Below, piece by piece: positions 25,501 through 37,856 of a stretch of 64,000 nucleotides of DNA. The stretch's first letter is position 1, and each line of letters starts with the position of its first letter. The position numbers and the translations under genes are program-made. Location: the NCBI GenBank assembly GCA_905250125.1, contig CAJNOL010000491.1:62001-126000 (forward strand), given 5' to 3'. The notes beneath the pieces were generated by a model. That model had not been told where the DNA came from and searched no databases. It saw only the letters and a list, made by a program, of their open reading frames with translations. Source of the DNA: Rotaria sordida. Taxonomy: Eukaryota; Rotifera; Eurotatoria; Philodinida; Philodinidae.

Positions 25501-28500
25501 GTGTTCGATTTATTGTTAATGATGTTGGATTAGTAGGTGATATTAATTGTTTATGCCAAATAGTCATACATATCCAAGACGAATAAATTAATAAAACTGT
25601 TGGTTCAAATGTATGTGGAAGAATTTGTCGACAAATTGAAAGATTATCTAAATTAGATTATTTATGAAAAATCTTACGAGGAAATTATGTCTACATGTTG
25701 GATACCGTTCAATTTTATATTATGACTATGAATAGGGTCCTGTGAGACTAAGAGAAGTTAAAAAAAAAGGATTCGGATCTATGGCATATCAAATGAAGAG
25801 TTATGACCGTTTTAATGAAGCTTCTACTGAGCATTGGAGATTTCTGAACAATCTAAAACAAAGAGTTTTGATCTCAAAATTTCGTCTATAGGCATTCGTT
25901 TCGATCGAGAAAAATCAAAGTTTATTTGAATCTCAGGACTAAAACAAATTTGATCTTGCCAAGAATATTTCTTTACTCAATTACTTCTATATTTTGTTGA
26001 TGTCTTTTGAAATAATATTTGTGATTTTTATCTTTTTTTTTTTTATAACGATATAAATCCTATTTTTCAATGCGTCAAAAATGTTGCTGTTTGGCTATGA
26101 GTAGAAAAAAAAACGGATATCTCGATTATAAAGTTTTACAATTTTAGAGATCATAGTTTCATTTCTGCAAATTTACAGAAAAAAAAATCTTGTACGTTTT
26201 GATTGAAATAACTCGAAAAAATTTCTATATTCAATAATAAATGCCGTTTCATTATTTCAACATAGAACATATTATATTATTTTGTAAATAACATAGAATG
26301 CTATGAAATTATTTTTAGCATAATCTAATTAAAAACAGATGAAACCGTCTCTTCCTTCTCTTTTTGAACGTCAAAATCAAATCTAACGTCACTTTATCGA
26401 TCAGTCAAGAAGAAATTTCTTTTGACAACATGATTCACTACCACAAAAAAAAAATACTTGATTTGTTACTTTTTTTAAAAATAGTCCGTTTTTTGCGTTT
26501 AATCTGCTTGTAGTTATCTCATTTTTAACTTATGATGAGGTCGAAGTCGCAGACTGAGATATATGAGATATCGTTCGATATAATTCTCTCTCTCTCTGTT
26601 CTATACATAGACGAGAAATAAATGTGTAAAACAAGAGATGACTTTCAGTCTATGATAAGTTTTACTCTAGTCATCAAGATTTATCTACTCGGAAATTTTC
26701 TAATGAATTGTTTTTCTAGAAGCACTCCGAAAAGGAAATACCATCCGTTAGAAGGAAAACATGATAGATAAATATGATTTAAATCTTACTTTGAAATGAA
26801 TTTTCTTTTAAATCAACTGATGTTATTGTTAACCATGATGGTTCAATAGCAACTTCAACAATTCTACGTGTAATAATTTCAAGTAAAAAATCATATCGAT
26901 GTTTAATAAAAATTGATTCAACAGTAAATTCATTTAATTTAATATCAATTGATTCATTATGTTCATTATTATATTTAATTGATGAATATAAATTTTGTAC
27001 AGCAACAAGTGCTGATAAACGACGTATTAAAAGTGATAAATCTATTTTATTATCATATAAACGTAATATTAATATTAATAAAAGTGCTGTTAAACCATTT
27101 GTTGTTTTTTCAAATGTTATTAATAATAATTTTTTATTATTATTAATTGAATAAATAATTGAAAATAATTTTTTCCAAATATTTATTGATTTTGGTAATG
27201 TTAATGGTATTGAAAATAAAGAATGTAAAAAAAGTAAAACAAGATCATCATTTTTTAAATGCATTAATTGAAGATATGAATGAAAATTTTCTTCAATATT
27301 ATCAATATTATTATACCAAAACCATGAAGAAAATAAATATAAACCAAGATTTGAAAAATCTTCTGAATTTATATTTGATTTTATTTCAAGTTGATTATCT
27401 ATTGAATGTATATGACGTGATGATATAAACATTGATTGAAATTGTCCAAAACTAAAATTTGAAATTAATAAATTATTATCATCAATAAAATGAACTTTTT
27501 TCTTTATATTATCATTTCGATTATTATATAATTGTTCGAATAATTGATAATAAAGTGTTGTTTCATCATCGGTTAAATTAAGTTCATTTTGAAATTCCTT
27601 TTTTTTATAAAAATAAAAATATCAATTTTTTTTCTTAAATGATTTTTTATTTCTGACTTACCTCTTTAGAAAATAAAACTTCATTTTTAAATAATAATGA
27701 TAAATGATCAGTTCGATATTGTTCAATACAAGTATAAATATTAAGTAAATTTAATGCATTATTACAAAAATCTTGTAAATGTATACAGTCTTGTGGATTA
27801 TGATGATGAGAAGTTTTTTCTAAATCTTTTAAAATTTCATCAATAAACATTCGTATTGTATTTAAATTAAGATAATCTGTATGAAATAAAAGATCAAGAA
27901 TTTCAGATTGTGAATCTAATGATATAAGACGTTTTATTTGTTGATGAATATCATTTTTTAATGAATCATTATCATCAGTTGATTCTTTAAGAAGACGACG
28001 AACTTGACGTACAACCATTAGATTATGTGCTCGTTGATTATTTCGATCACTAAATTGAGATATAAGAAAAAAAACAAATGATCATTGTTTTTTTTATTAA
28101 TACATTAATCAAATTCAGTCTAACCACGATCGCTTTTGAGTCGGAAGTATGTGCTTTATATGAATGCCGTAGTCACACTCTTAGGAATATCAAAAAAATT
28201 GATTTTCAAATTTCAATTTGAAACTTTATATAGAGACAGATGTCAAACAGAATAGTTTTGTTGTGAGAGCTTTAGATCTTTTGATTTGCTTCTATTCTGA
28301 AATAGGAGCATAGAATCCATCGTTGTATATGAGCGATGTAAAAGACATGCTTTTATCATAACTGTATCTTAGGATAGGAACAACAACAATAACAACAAGA
28401 TTTCAAACATTCTCAAGAACCTATTTTCGTTAAGAATTGACTCTTTACGAAGTTTCAAGTAGTCGACTTTCCTTGTAAGTCATGATCAGAGATCAAACAG

Positions 28501-31500
28501 CTTGGCAATAATTCCAATCTGGAGAAATGTTCGAACAGTTACTTCAGTCATTTGATCTGAACTTTGAGCTGGAAGCCAATTGGCCCTTACCAGAGATAGG
28601 CTCTGCTTTTATATTTTTTTTGGAACCGATCATGTCTCTGATCTCTACTCATGATAAGTAATTCATAGATGAAAAAATGGCAATATTTTAGTTTTGAAAG
28701 AAAATCTCAAATATTCTACAGCAAATAAACAAACACAACAATAAATATGTTTTAGATTATGAAAATTTCTTGTTTAATTAATCTAGAAATGACTAAAATT
28801 CAAAATTCTAGTTAAAAAAAAAACTTATTTCAACGAAAATGAAGAGAAAAGTTTTGTCTAAAACAGAAAAGTTATTCGATGTTCAGAAAACATCTATTGC
28901 AGTAGTATCGCATCCGTTTTTATATTGGAAAAAAACCTTTTAAGAAAATTCTCATCAATGAAGATGGATTATGCCGTTAAATTATCACATCGATTTATCA
29001 TTCTTATGAATGTACCTTAATATAAGATGAAATGGAATTTGAAATGTTTTTATATCTCCATTTTCTTCGAGAAGTATACATTGTTTATATTGTGATAATT
29101 TTGATGAATTTGATCCACTACTTGTCCAACCGAGTGTATAATGTTCAAGATAAATTAAACGACTATTTTTTGATACATTAAAAGCAGCAACACGTGCACC
29201 TTGTTGACAACCCCAGATCTAAAACATTTAATGAAAATCGTTTTTTTTCTTTTCATAAATTATTAATAATAATATAACAAACTTCAACTAATTGACGTTT
29301 AGGTGCATGAATAACAAGAAAAAGAGCAGATTTTCTTGATAATAAACTCATTGATGTATCACGAGTTGTTGATTCTTCAATTTGAATAAAACCAATTTCT
29401 GCTTCACGATATCCTTCAAAATATATTCAATTGAATATTCTTTTTTATCTAAAGAAATTACTCTAATACTAACCTTTAAACATACGAATAGCAATACTTC
29501 GATGAACATCATAGAGAATTATTCGACCAAAACTATCACAAATTGCTGCTATATGAAGTCCTGGTGAAATAATAATTTTTTCTCCATGTCGACGTAAATC
29601 ACGAATACCAAATCTAAATTATTTATTTGTTTTTATTTATTTATTTATTCATCTATATGAAAATGATTCGAAAATTGTTTTGTTTACTTACCTACTTTCA
29701 AGTTTTGTTTCTGGTTCAATTTTTACTTTTCGATTTTCTGTATTTGGTGATGCTTGTCTCAATGGAAAAAATCGACTAAAAAATATTTTTAAAATTTCTT
29801 AGTTCTTTTTTTTTTTAATATATAAAAAAGAAAAATCTAATCAAACATACCTAACTGCAGATACAACTGAACTTTTAACTTTATCAGCAAGTGCAGAAGC
29901 TACTTCAGTAAGATGTGGCGTTTGTGTACCCTTTTATCAAAGAAAATTATTTATAAATAACAAAAAAAAAAATCAAGAACAAATAATAAATTTACTTCAG
30001 TACAATAATAAAAATTGCAATAAGGTTCAGCACCAATTGTAATTAAACGAGAAAAAAGAGGTGGTACAGAACGTATCTAAATAATAAAAATTTAAAACTT
30101 AATTTTATTAAACTCAGAAAAAAAAAATGAAATTCAAATACTTGAGCTTGATAACCACCTCTCATGGAAGCAACACAAAATTGATCAAAACGATTATCAG
30201 TTATTAATCCTATAAATATAAACACGATTAATTATATAATAATAAATAATCAAAATAAAATATTTACCTGCAGGAACAAAATCATAAACTTGATTTTGAT
30301 CAGGAAAACTCCATTTTTTAAATGATAATTGAGGTGATGATGAAGACAATATATTACCTATAAAAAATTCTGTTAGTACAATTCCTGCATGATTAAAATG
30401 TGAAACACAATGTAGCTGTTGTTACTAATCACAAAGCATTTGTTTCATTCTATCCTTCTTAGAAATATATTTCTTCACCATCTATTTATTTAATCCTCCA
30501 GAAACACAATAAAGAAGTAATTCATACATTACAACGAGACGTTATTGATGTACAGTCTGTGATCGTATACCAACAACGTCTGTCATAATCTGTGATGCAA
30601 CGAGAGTGTCCTTAAGGTGTTCGTCGCAGGTCGTAACGATCTTTGACTAATGCCTGTTATGATTTAGATCTAGCAGTTTTCAGGATTTAATGAGATTTTT
30701 TTAAACAAACTCTGATATCTGTTCTTGTCCAGTAGAATATAGATATTCAGTATTATGTGGCAGGACTTTTAATAGGAATCTTTTAATGGCATATTAAAAT
30801 CAAAAGGAAGTCGTGGGTAACAAAAAAAAAAGAGTGAACCAAATAAGAGTTCGAGCCTTAGATGTAGAAACTAACAAGTCATCGTTCTAACTGCTGAGTC
30901 ATCCAGTGTCGTTAGTTAGTTGTAAAAATTTGAGAGTCGTGATTATTGATCCGTTCAGGGATCAATTTATGTTAGGAAGTTGGATGCAGAGAAGTGCCAG
31001 TAGAGATATTTAAATTTCGAATAGATCCACTGAGGAATTATTTAAAGTAAAGGTGTTATTATCACAACCCACTGCAGTACAATTATATTTTGAGAGTAAG
31101 TACACTTGAAAAAAAGTAATACGACGATAAATTAATTTATATGAAGATATATTTAGATTAATCTTATAAAAGACATTATACTTTCATAACATATGATATA
31201 GAAGAAAAAAAAATTTCTGAAACTTTAAAAAGATTCAATAAGTCTCGATAACTCTTCTTTAGCTTATATTTCACGAAAAAGAAAATAGTATGTTATCCGA
31301 ACAAAAAAAAAATGATTTCTTTTCATACTTGATTTTAATATATGTTCTCGACAAACTTTTAATAATTGATAAAGTGATAAACCATCAACAGCAACAAGAA
31401 TTGATGAACTATATCGAATAAAAAGTTCATCGGGCTAAAAATTATAATCATAAAATATTTAAGATATTTTAAAAAATTTTCAAATAAAACCTGTTCTGTT

Positions 31501-32422
31501 ATACTTCGAATAGGTGATGGAAATTGTGTATGACATTTCAATTGTACTACAGATTCATCATGAAATATTTGTGAAAATAATAAAATTCCATCCTTCAAAA
31601 AAACAAAAAGAAATCAATTATATTTCTTATTTTAATATATAGACTATATTTATTCTTGTTCTACTTCAGTATACATTCGAACATAACCAGTTGTAAAACC
31701 AACAATAATACATGTCCATTCAGGTGATGATCTAATTGAAAAGAAATTATTATTTGTTTAATGAAATTATTGTTTTTTTTTAAATCTACCTTTTTGCAGT
31801 TGATGCAATTGGTAAACAAAGTACACTGGTAATTCTTTCACTACAAATAAATGACTTATTTAAAAAGAAAAACAAAATTCATTTTTTTTTAAAGACATAC
31901 TTAGATTCAACTTGTAATTTTGTATCAAATGATGCTGTAAAATTTGATTGTTCATGACTTGAAGTTTTATTTCTAGCTAATAGTTGGGTTTTTTTTTTTA
32001 AAGAGAAATAAATAAAAAATAAATCTTATAAATATAAAGATTTAGTTAACCTGTTGAAACAACAATTTGTTGATCGAAAGCAATTACAAGTAGATTAAGT
32101 GTTGGTGAAAATGCTAATTGACAATCACGCAACCATTGATTACGATTACGAGAGGTTTTTTTCTTTTTTTTTTCATATGTTACAAGTAATGCAGCTGTTC
32201 GAGCAACACTTTCTGAAGCTATGAAAATTTTTCTTATTGAAAAAAAAAATACAAAAAACAAAAGAATTAATTCTTACTTGGTATTTCATCATCTTCTGTT
32301 GCATCGGTATCAGTTGTTTGATAATCATTATCAGCTATAGAATCAAGTAGATGAGGTAAAAGAATAGCTCGAATTCGTGATAAATCATCGATTTTTGATA
32401 TTGTATTTAAAGAACAAGCCAT
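22501..32422 (-). CDS. RAB3GAP2: Rab3 GTPase-activating protein, non-catalytic subunit
   Basis: The family protein partners RAB3GAP1 to inactivate Rab3 and to act as exchange factor for Rab18 at the ER. Nineteen exons keep phase: 32422-32278, 32218-32051, 31976-31901, 31840-31790, 31731-31665, 31592-31491, 31434-31329, 30357-30268, 30209-30142, 30076-29996, 29930-29851, 29775-29692, 29613-29474, 29413-29283, 29218-29016, 28049-27662, 27597-26790, 25647-25159 and 23306-22501. That gives 1360 aa; human is about 1390. Landmarks matching the vertebrate protein are the MACS start, [70 protein letters not shown] and RRHYISLLY. The N-terminal half is beta-propeller-like and the C-terminal half helical. 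Most introns are 45-70 bp; those of about 1-1.9 kb (after exons 7, 15, 17 and 18) hold repeats. It is head-to-head with the CNG channel gene. Confidence 0.95.
23341..25060. repeat. Intronic element, long copy (shared with 30391-30600)
   Basis: The edges of this block in the last RAB3GAP2 intron resemble a much shorter block in intron 7. At the left edge GATTAAAATGTGAAA then a TGTAG-type string and GAAGTAATTCATA are shared. At the right edge ATTGAT(A/G)TACA and TATCAACAATGTCTGT are shared (CAACAACG in the short copy). There is no intact coding frame inside. It is probably a transposon whose short copy is an internal-deletion derivative. Confidence 0.5.
24305..24610. repeat. Palindromic foldback inside the intronic element
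   Basis: The arms are about 24305-24420 and 24477-24610, with outermost matches CTGGCAAGGTA / TACCTTGCCAG and inner matches AATTTCAGC / GCTGAAATT and TTCTTGAGATAT / ATATCTCAAGAA. The loop is about 55 bases. The arms are diverged, so it is an old insertion. Confidence 0.6.
28180..28500. repeat. Dispersed repeat in RAB3GAP2 intron 15
   Basis: It contains TTGAAACTTTATATAGAGAC and AGATCTTTT, which align in reverse orientation with a block in the ceramide synthase intron (43560-43750). A second, inverted half (about 28320-28500) carries related strings such as ACGAAGTTTCAAGTAGTCG, so this copy is itself foldback-like. Confidence 0.45.
30391..30600. repeat. Intronic element, short copy
   Basis: About 210 bases in RAB3GAP2 intron 7 that correspond to the two ends of the 23341-25060 block joined together. 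The shared strings and gene context are given under that block. Confidence 0.5.
30840..30913 (-). other. tRNA-like remnant (possible SINE head)
   Basis: Read on the minus strand this has ACTCAGCAGTTAGAACG, resembling a tRNA D-arm/A box, then after about 30 bases GGCTCGAACTC, resembling a T-arm/B box. Stem pairing is poor and the acceptor stem is not visible, so it is not a functional tRNA. A decayed tRNA or tRNA-derived SINE within an intron is the most that can be said. Confidence 0.25.
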
Positions 32423-33642
32423 CTAAAGAAACATGAAATTTTCAAAAAAGAAATTCTTTTTTAAAAGAAAAATAGTTCACACATCGATTATATTTGCAAT
32501 AGTTGAATTGAATATGATTGTATACTTTCATAAAGTTACTTGTCTCAAATTTAACAAAATATTATATTCTATATCAACGATGATTTGATCTATCAGTTTA
32601 TTCTCACAGTAATTTCTATATTAATTCACAATTGTCAAACTTCGTTAATCTATCATGAATAATTCAATATTGCTAACATTTAGTCTATTTCTTTAAAAAG
32701 AAATAAAAAAGCTTTTTTTTTTAAAATAAAATTTAATTAAACTTTCTTATATCTATTGTAAATAAACTATTTCAGGGTATCCTTTAGAAATAATATTATC
32801 TATGTTTTTAACTAATGACAGAACATTCAGACGAATCAGCTGGTTGATTAAAATATTTTACTGGAAAATTGTGGATATCCATTCAAAAACTAAAATTATC
32901 ATTGAAAAAATTCTAATTTTTTTCAAAGAATTGAATATATAAAACAAATGTTTTTTCATGATAAAAATTCATCTCTCAATATTCGCATCATCATGTCGTC
33001 AAATAGTGGCATCTACTTTATTATCAATACAATCACGACTCGTGTCTTGATCAAATATTAAATAAAATCGTCTACTTTACAGATGAAAAATTTATAATTT
33101 TTCTTTTCTTTCTTTCTTTTTTTTGTATTGAAATATCAATTCATCTAAATATTGAAGATATTATCTTAAGAAAAGCTTGATAAAACTAAATATTTCTCTT
33201 GACAATTATCAAATGTAACCATGCCATTTCTTGTTATTATGCATGTCTATCATATCAATAATAGCAAACAAGTTCAATTATAATGAGAGAAAAAAAAATT
33301 GAAATATTCTCCTCACGCATCGTCTTATCCTATCACAGATAGAATAGACTGTATTTCAGAAGAAGAAAAAAAAAGAAGAAAGTATGTGTGTGTGCGTGAG
33401 TTCTAAGTAGAGAAGCATTATTACGAATAAATAAAAGTAGAAAATTCTTTAACAGTTATATATAATGATAGTTGCTATAAACATGCCATCTTCCTTCTTA
33501 ACTGTCTAATTTCACAGAAGTTTTCATTGTAAAAACAAAGTTGGTTAAGATTAAAACAATTTATTCATTTTTTTTTTATTAGATTCAGGTGGTATCTTTA
33601 TTAAATTGTTAAGATCGTTAAGGTACACATTTATATATCAAC
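32423..33642. promoter_or_regulatory. Shared upstream region of two divergent genes
   Basis: These 1.2 kb separate the start codons of RAB3GAP2 (minus) and the CNG channel (plus), so both promoters must lie here or in unseen leader exons. The sequence is AT-rich with a purine run near 33350-33385. I found no recognisable core promoter motif and no gene. Confidence 0.4.
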
Positions 33643-36600
33643 ATGAATACTTCATATTCTACTCAACAATATAATCAAGAACAATTGAATACAATTGAAA
33701 GTGGTATTCAACCTATACCTGATATAACAGTTGAAACAGCTCATATTACACCTAGATCTTTATATAGTTTCGTTCGAATAGTTCAGGTAGAATTATTTAT
33801 ATTTATTGTTTAGTTTTTCTTTACTAATAATAATAATAATAATATCATTTTTCAGCTGGTATTAAGATTTCCAAATGTAAGTTTATTTACGTGTATTATT
33901 ATTATTATTATTATATTGAATATATAATTAATAGTATTGTCGTCACTGGATGCAACAACGTCATCGACGTCGTGTAGATATAGAACGAATAGATTCATTT
34001 CTTAGAAAAAATGTTGTATTAAATATAAGTCAAATAAATGAAGATGAACATATATCTATAAACTGGATTGTTGATCCATCACAATCATTCTATTATTATT
34101 GGTCATCAATTGTTTCTATAGCAGTTCTATATAATTTTATAATACTTATTGGTCGTAGTGCTTTTTTACTTCTTCAAGAACGTCTTTTAATTATTTGGCT
34201 TATTTGTGATTATCTTTGCGATCTATGTTATATTATTGATACATTTATACAAACACGAAAAGGTTTTTTTTTGTGTTGTTGTTTATATAATAAAATAGAT
34301 TGATTTTTAGAAAAAATGATTTTTTTTTTCTGTTAAGGTTATCTTGAACAAGGTCTTATTGTTCGTGATTTAGAAAAATTACGAAAACATTATAAACAAA
34401 GTCGTAGATTTTTATTTGATATTATATCATTATTACCAACAGATTTATTATATTTAATTCCAACATGTTATCTTTTACCATCATTACGTTTCAATCGTTT
34501 ATTTCGTGTTTATCGTTTTTTTGAATTTTCTAATAAAGTTGAAACACAAACAAATCATCCAAATATATTTCGTCTTGTTTCATTATTAATAATTATTCTT
34601 ATATTAATTCATTGGAATGCTTGTTTTTATTTTATAATTAGTCGTTGGATTGGTTATTCAACTGATTCTTGGGTTTATAATATGACAATGCCAACAGGAA
34701 CAACATTAACAACACAATATTTATATTCTTTTTTTTGGTCAACACTTGTATTAACTAATATTGGTGAAGTACCACCACCGGAAACAAATGTAAGATAATC
34801 TATTTTTAATGTAGAATATTTTATTATTATTCTTTTAGTAAAGATTATTTATTTATAAGATGATTCAAATAATTTTTTTTGCTTTTGTTAAATATTGTAT
34901 TTATACGAAAAAAAAAAGATGTTTCAATCGTTTGTCTTTAAATATATCAGTTAGAAATACAATGATAATAATAGAAAAAATCTCAGTAATGTTTTAATTT
35001 TGTTTTCTCGTTTTATTTAGACATATACCAATGCCTAAAATATCATTTCAAAGATGATCTTTTCCTGTAGAGACAATGTAAGCCCCTAGCGACTTTCTCT
35101 TTCCAAAGCTATGATCGGAATTCAAGGAATACAAAATAAAGATTTCGATATTGATCGAAATTTAAATAAAATTTATGTTTTTTGAATTTATTTCAACCAC
35201 TTCCAGAGATTCCTGTTTTATATTCGATGAAACCTATTAGAGCATTTAAAACTGATCACAATTACTATGAAGAATTGTTGGAAGTTTTCAATACTGGAAA
35301 TATAATAATACGGGGCTCGAAACTCCAGAAATTCTTGCATCTATACTAGAATATTGCACTAGTACCATTTTTCGAACCCGTACTCCTACCGAATACGGGT
35401 ATTCGATCCGCGGGTTACAATATTCTGATTTATACTAAAAGTAATACATTCCCAACATTGAGAACTATCAAACTTTCGATAATCATTCGTAATTGTGATC
35501 AGTTTTGAATGCACTATCAGAAAATATTGTTAGATTTCATCGAATACAAAAATACAAGTCTCTGAAATGGATAGAATTGAATCTAATAATGTAAATTTTA
35601 GACAAATTTCTGTCAATGTCGAAATCTTTATTTTTTTATTTCATGAATTCATCATCTTTGAAATGATGTTTCAGATTATTTGTACATGTTTAGTTTTATT
35701 GACGAATATTATATTAGCCTAATAACATTGAACCGATAAGCATCTTTGCTTTTTCGAAATTCTTATCTAACTAGATTTTTGAAATATATTAAGAATACTA
35801 TATTTCTTTGAATATACTGATGACAATAATCAACATATCCATAGTGAAAACTAAACATAAAAGTTCGATTAATTCTCGAATGTTCTCACATGTCATACAT
35901 TTAAGGAAATTAATATATAAACAAAAAATTTCGTTCTTATATGTACATAAGAAAATATTTAAAAAATGATTTTTAGTTAAGACTCATCAATAATGATTGA
36001 TCATTCCTACAATTATACAGAGTAGCTCGAAAGTAAAGAAACACCGAAGTTTTTTTAATTTCTTTTTTGTACATAGTTATGCTTCATATTTATATCACAT
36101 ATACTAGGTGATATTAATAATAAAAAATATAGCATATGATCAATGTTTGGATGCAATAATTTGTTCAAAAGTTTGCAAATATATTTTACTGTTCGTCTGT
36201 GACTGTAAGAGAAATTCGATATTTTTCGATTTCCATCCTTTTCTCTGATTATCCCAATCTGTGAAATGAATTCCATTTAATTAATTTTGACTTCGTTTAG
36301 GATAAATCCGTACAAAATATAATTAAACTGGATCTATTTTACAAATCAGAATAAGCCGACAAAACTATTGAAATTGAAAAACACCGAATTTCTCTTACAA
36401 TCACAGAGAAGTAGTAAAATTTCTTTGTATACTTTTGAACAAATTACTGCACCCCAAAGCTAAGTATATGCTACATACTTTATCAGTGTCACGTAATATA
36501 TGTGATGTAAATATGAAGCCTACCTACTCATGTACAAAGAAGAAATCGAAAAAAATTCTGTGTTCTCTTACTTTTGAACCATCCTGTATAATCACGCTAT

Positions 36601-37856
36601 TATTTAAATATTTAGATTGAAACTCTCTTTGTTACTGCGGATTTTCTCACCGGTGTTATAGTTTTTGCTACTAGTAAGTCTTATTTATGAAAACTTGCTA
36701 TATATATATATGCGATAAGATATTTATAGTTGTTGGTAATGTTGGTTCAATAATTGCTAGTATGAATGCTGTACGTGCTGATTTTCGTCAAAAAGTTGAT
36801 CAAGTTAAACAATATATGACATTTCGAAAAGTTGGAAATGAACTTGAACGACGTGTTATTACTTGGTTTGATTATTTATGGTTACAAAAACAAGTTGTTA
36901 ATGAAGATCTTGTTTTAGGTAAAAACAAAAAGGAAAAGAAAAGACTTTTTTTTTTTGAAATACAACAAAAAAAAACGATATTTTTTATTTTTTTCTCAAT
37001 AAATTAGATTCATTACCACAAAAATTACGTGTTGAAATAGCTAAACATATACATTTAGCTGCATTAAAACGTGTACCAATTTTTGCTGAAGCTCAACCTG
37101 GTTTACTTGTTGAACTTGTTACAAGATTGAAATTACAAATTTTTAGTCCAGGTGATTATGTTTGTAGAAAAGGTAATTATTATTTTCTTTTAGGATTTTA
37201 ATTTATTTTAATTTTTTTTTTTGAGGTGATATTGGTAAAGAAATGTATATAATAAAACGTGGACGATTACATGTTGTATCAGATGATGGTACAAAAATAT
37301 TTGTTACACTTGAAGAAGGTAGTGTTTTTGGTGAAATATCTATACTTAATATTCCAGGTTTGATTTAAATAAGATAAAAACTTTGTTTTAAATTTCTATT
37401 ACTTTCTTTTTCTTTTTAAAATTTGTAGGAAGTAAAACTGGTAATCGTCGAACAGCTAATATTCGAAGTGTTGGTTATTCAGATTTATTTTGTTTAACAA
37501 AACAAGATTTATGGGAAGTATTAGTTGAATATCCATCAGCTCGTGATACATTAATTGAACGTGGAAAAGCACATTTACGTAAAGATAATTTATTAGATGA
37601 AAATGCAGCACAAATAGCACAACAAGATCAAGCAGCATTACCAGAAAAATTAACACAATTACAAAAAAATATTGATTATTTAGAAACACGTATTGCACGT
37701 ATTATGGGTGAATATAAAGCAATTATGATTAAACTTAATCGACGTTTACAATTTATTGAACAATTAGCTGAAAAAAATTCAATAATTATGATTGATGAAA
37801 ATAAAAAAAATACTCTTAATCTTGTCGGTATTGATACTAGTGACGATGATGTTTGA
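33643..37856 (+). CDS. Cyclic-nucleotide-gated cation channel, CNGA-type
   Basis: A subunit of a tetrameric plasma-membrane cation channel opened by cGMP or cAMP. Nine exons keep phase: 33643-33786, 33856-33876, 33935-34262, 34338-34789, 36616-36673, 36730-36918, 37008-37172, 37226-37357 and 37429-37856 (638 aa). S4 has [14 protein letters not shown] and is followed by [11 protein letters not shown]. The pore filter reads TNIGE then PPP (304-312; vertebrate alpha subunits have TTIGETPPP), keeping the Glu that sets divalent binding. S6 ([12 protein letters not shown]), C-linker ([12 protein letters not shown]) and cyclic-nucleotide domain follow, with FGEISILN (487-494) and NRRTANIRS, including the Arg and Thr that contact the nucleotide. 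A C-terminal coiled coil ([15 protein letters not shown]) resembles the CLZ trimerisation region of A subunits. Exon 2 is a 21 bp microexon. The N-terminus is short and no calmodulin site is obvious. Intron 4, between pore and S6, is 1.8 kb and repeat-filled. I infer an alpha rather than beta subunit. Confidence 0.94.
35195..35580. repeat. Foldback element in the channel intron
   Basis: The arms are about 35195-35305 and 35448-35580 and share AAAACTGATCACAATTAC and TATTCGATGAAA in inverted orientation. The spacer contains the less AT-rich strings GAACCCGTACTCC and ATTCGATCCGCGGG. There is no coding potential. Confidence 0.55.
36014..36590. mobile_element. Mariner-like MITE in the channel intron
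   Basis: The element is bounded by TA and opens with TACAGAGTAGCTCGAAAGTA. Its right end, read inverted, is TACAGGATGGTTCAAAAGTA. Both ends continue with (A/G)(A/G)GAACAC-type sequence. The two halves are largely inverted copies of each other, for example GTAAGAGAAATTCG against CGAATTTCTCTTAC. The TA ends and CAAAAGTAA-type terminus fit Tc1/mariner. No transposase is encoded, so it is non-autonomous. Confidence 0.65.
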
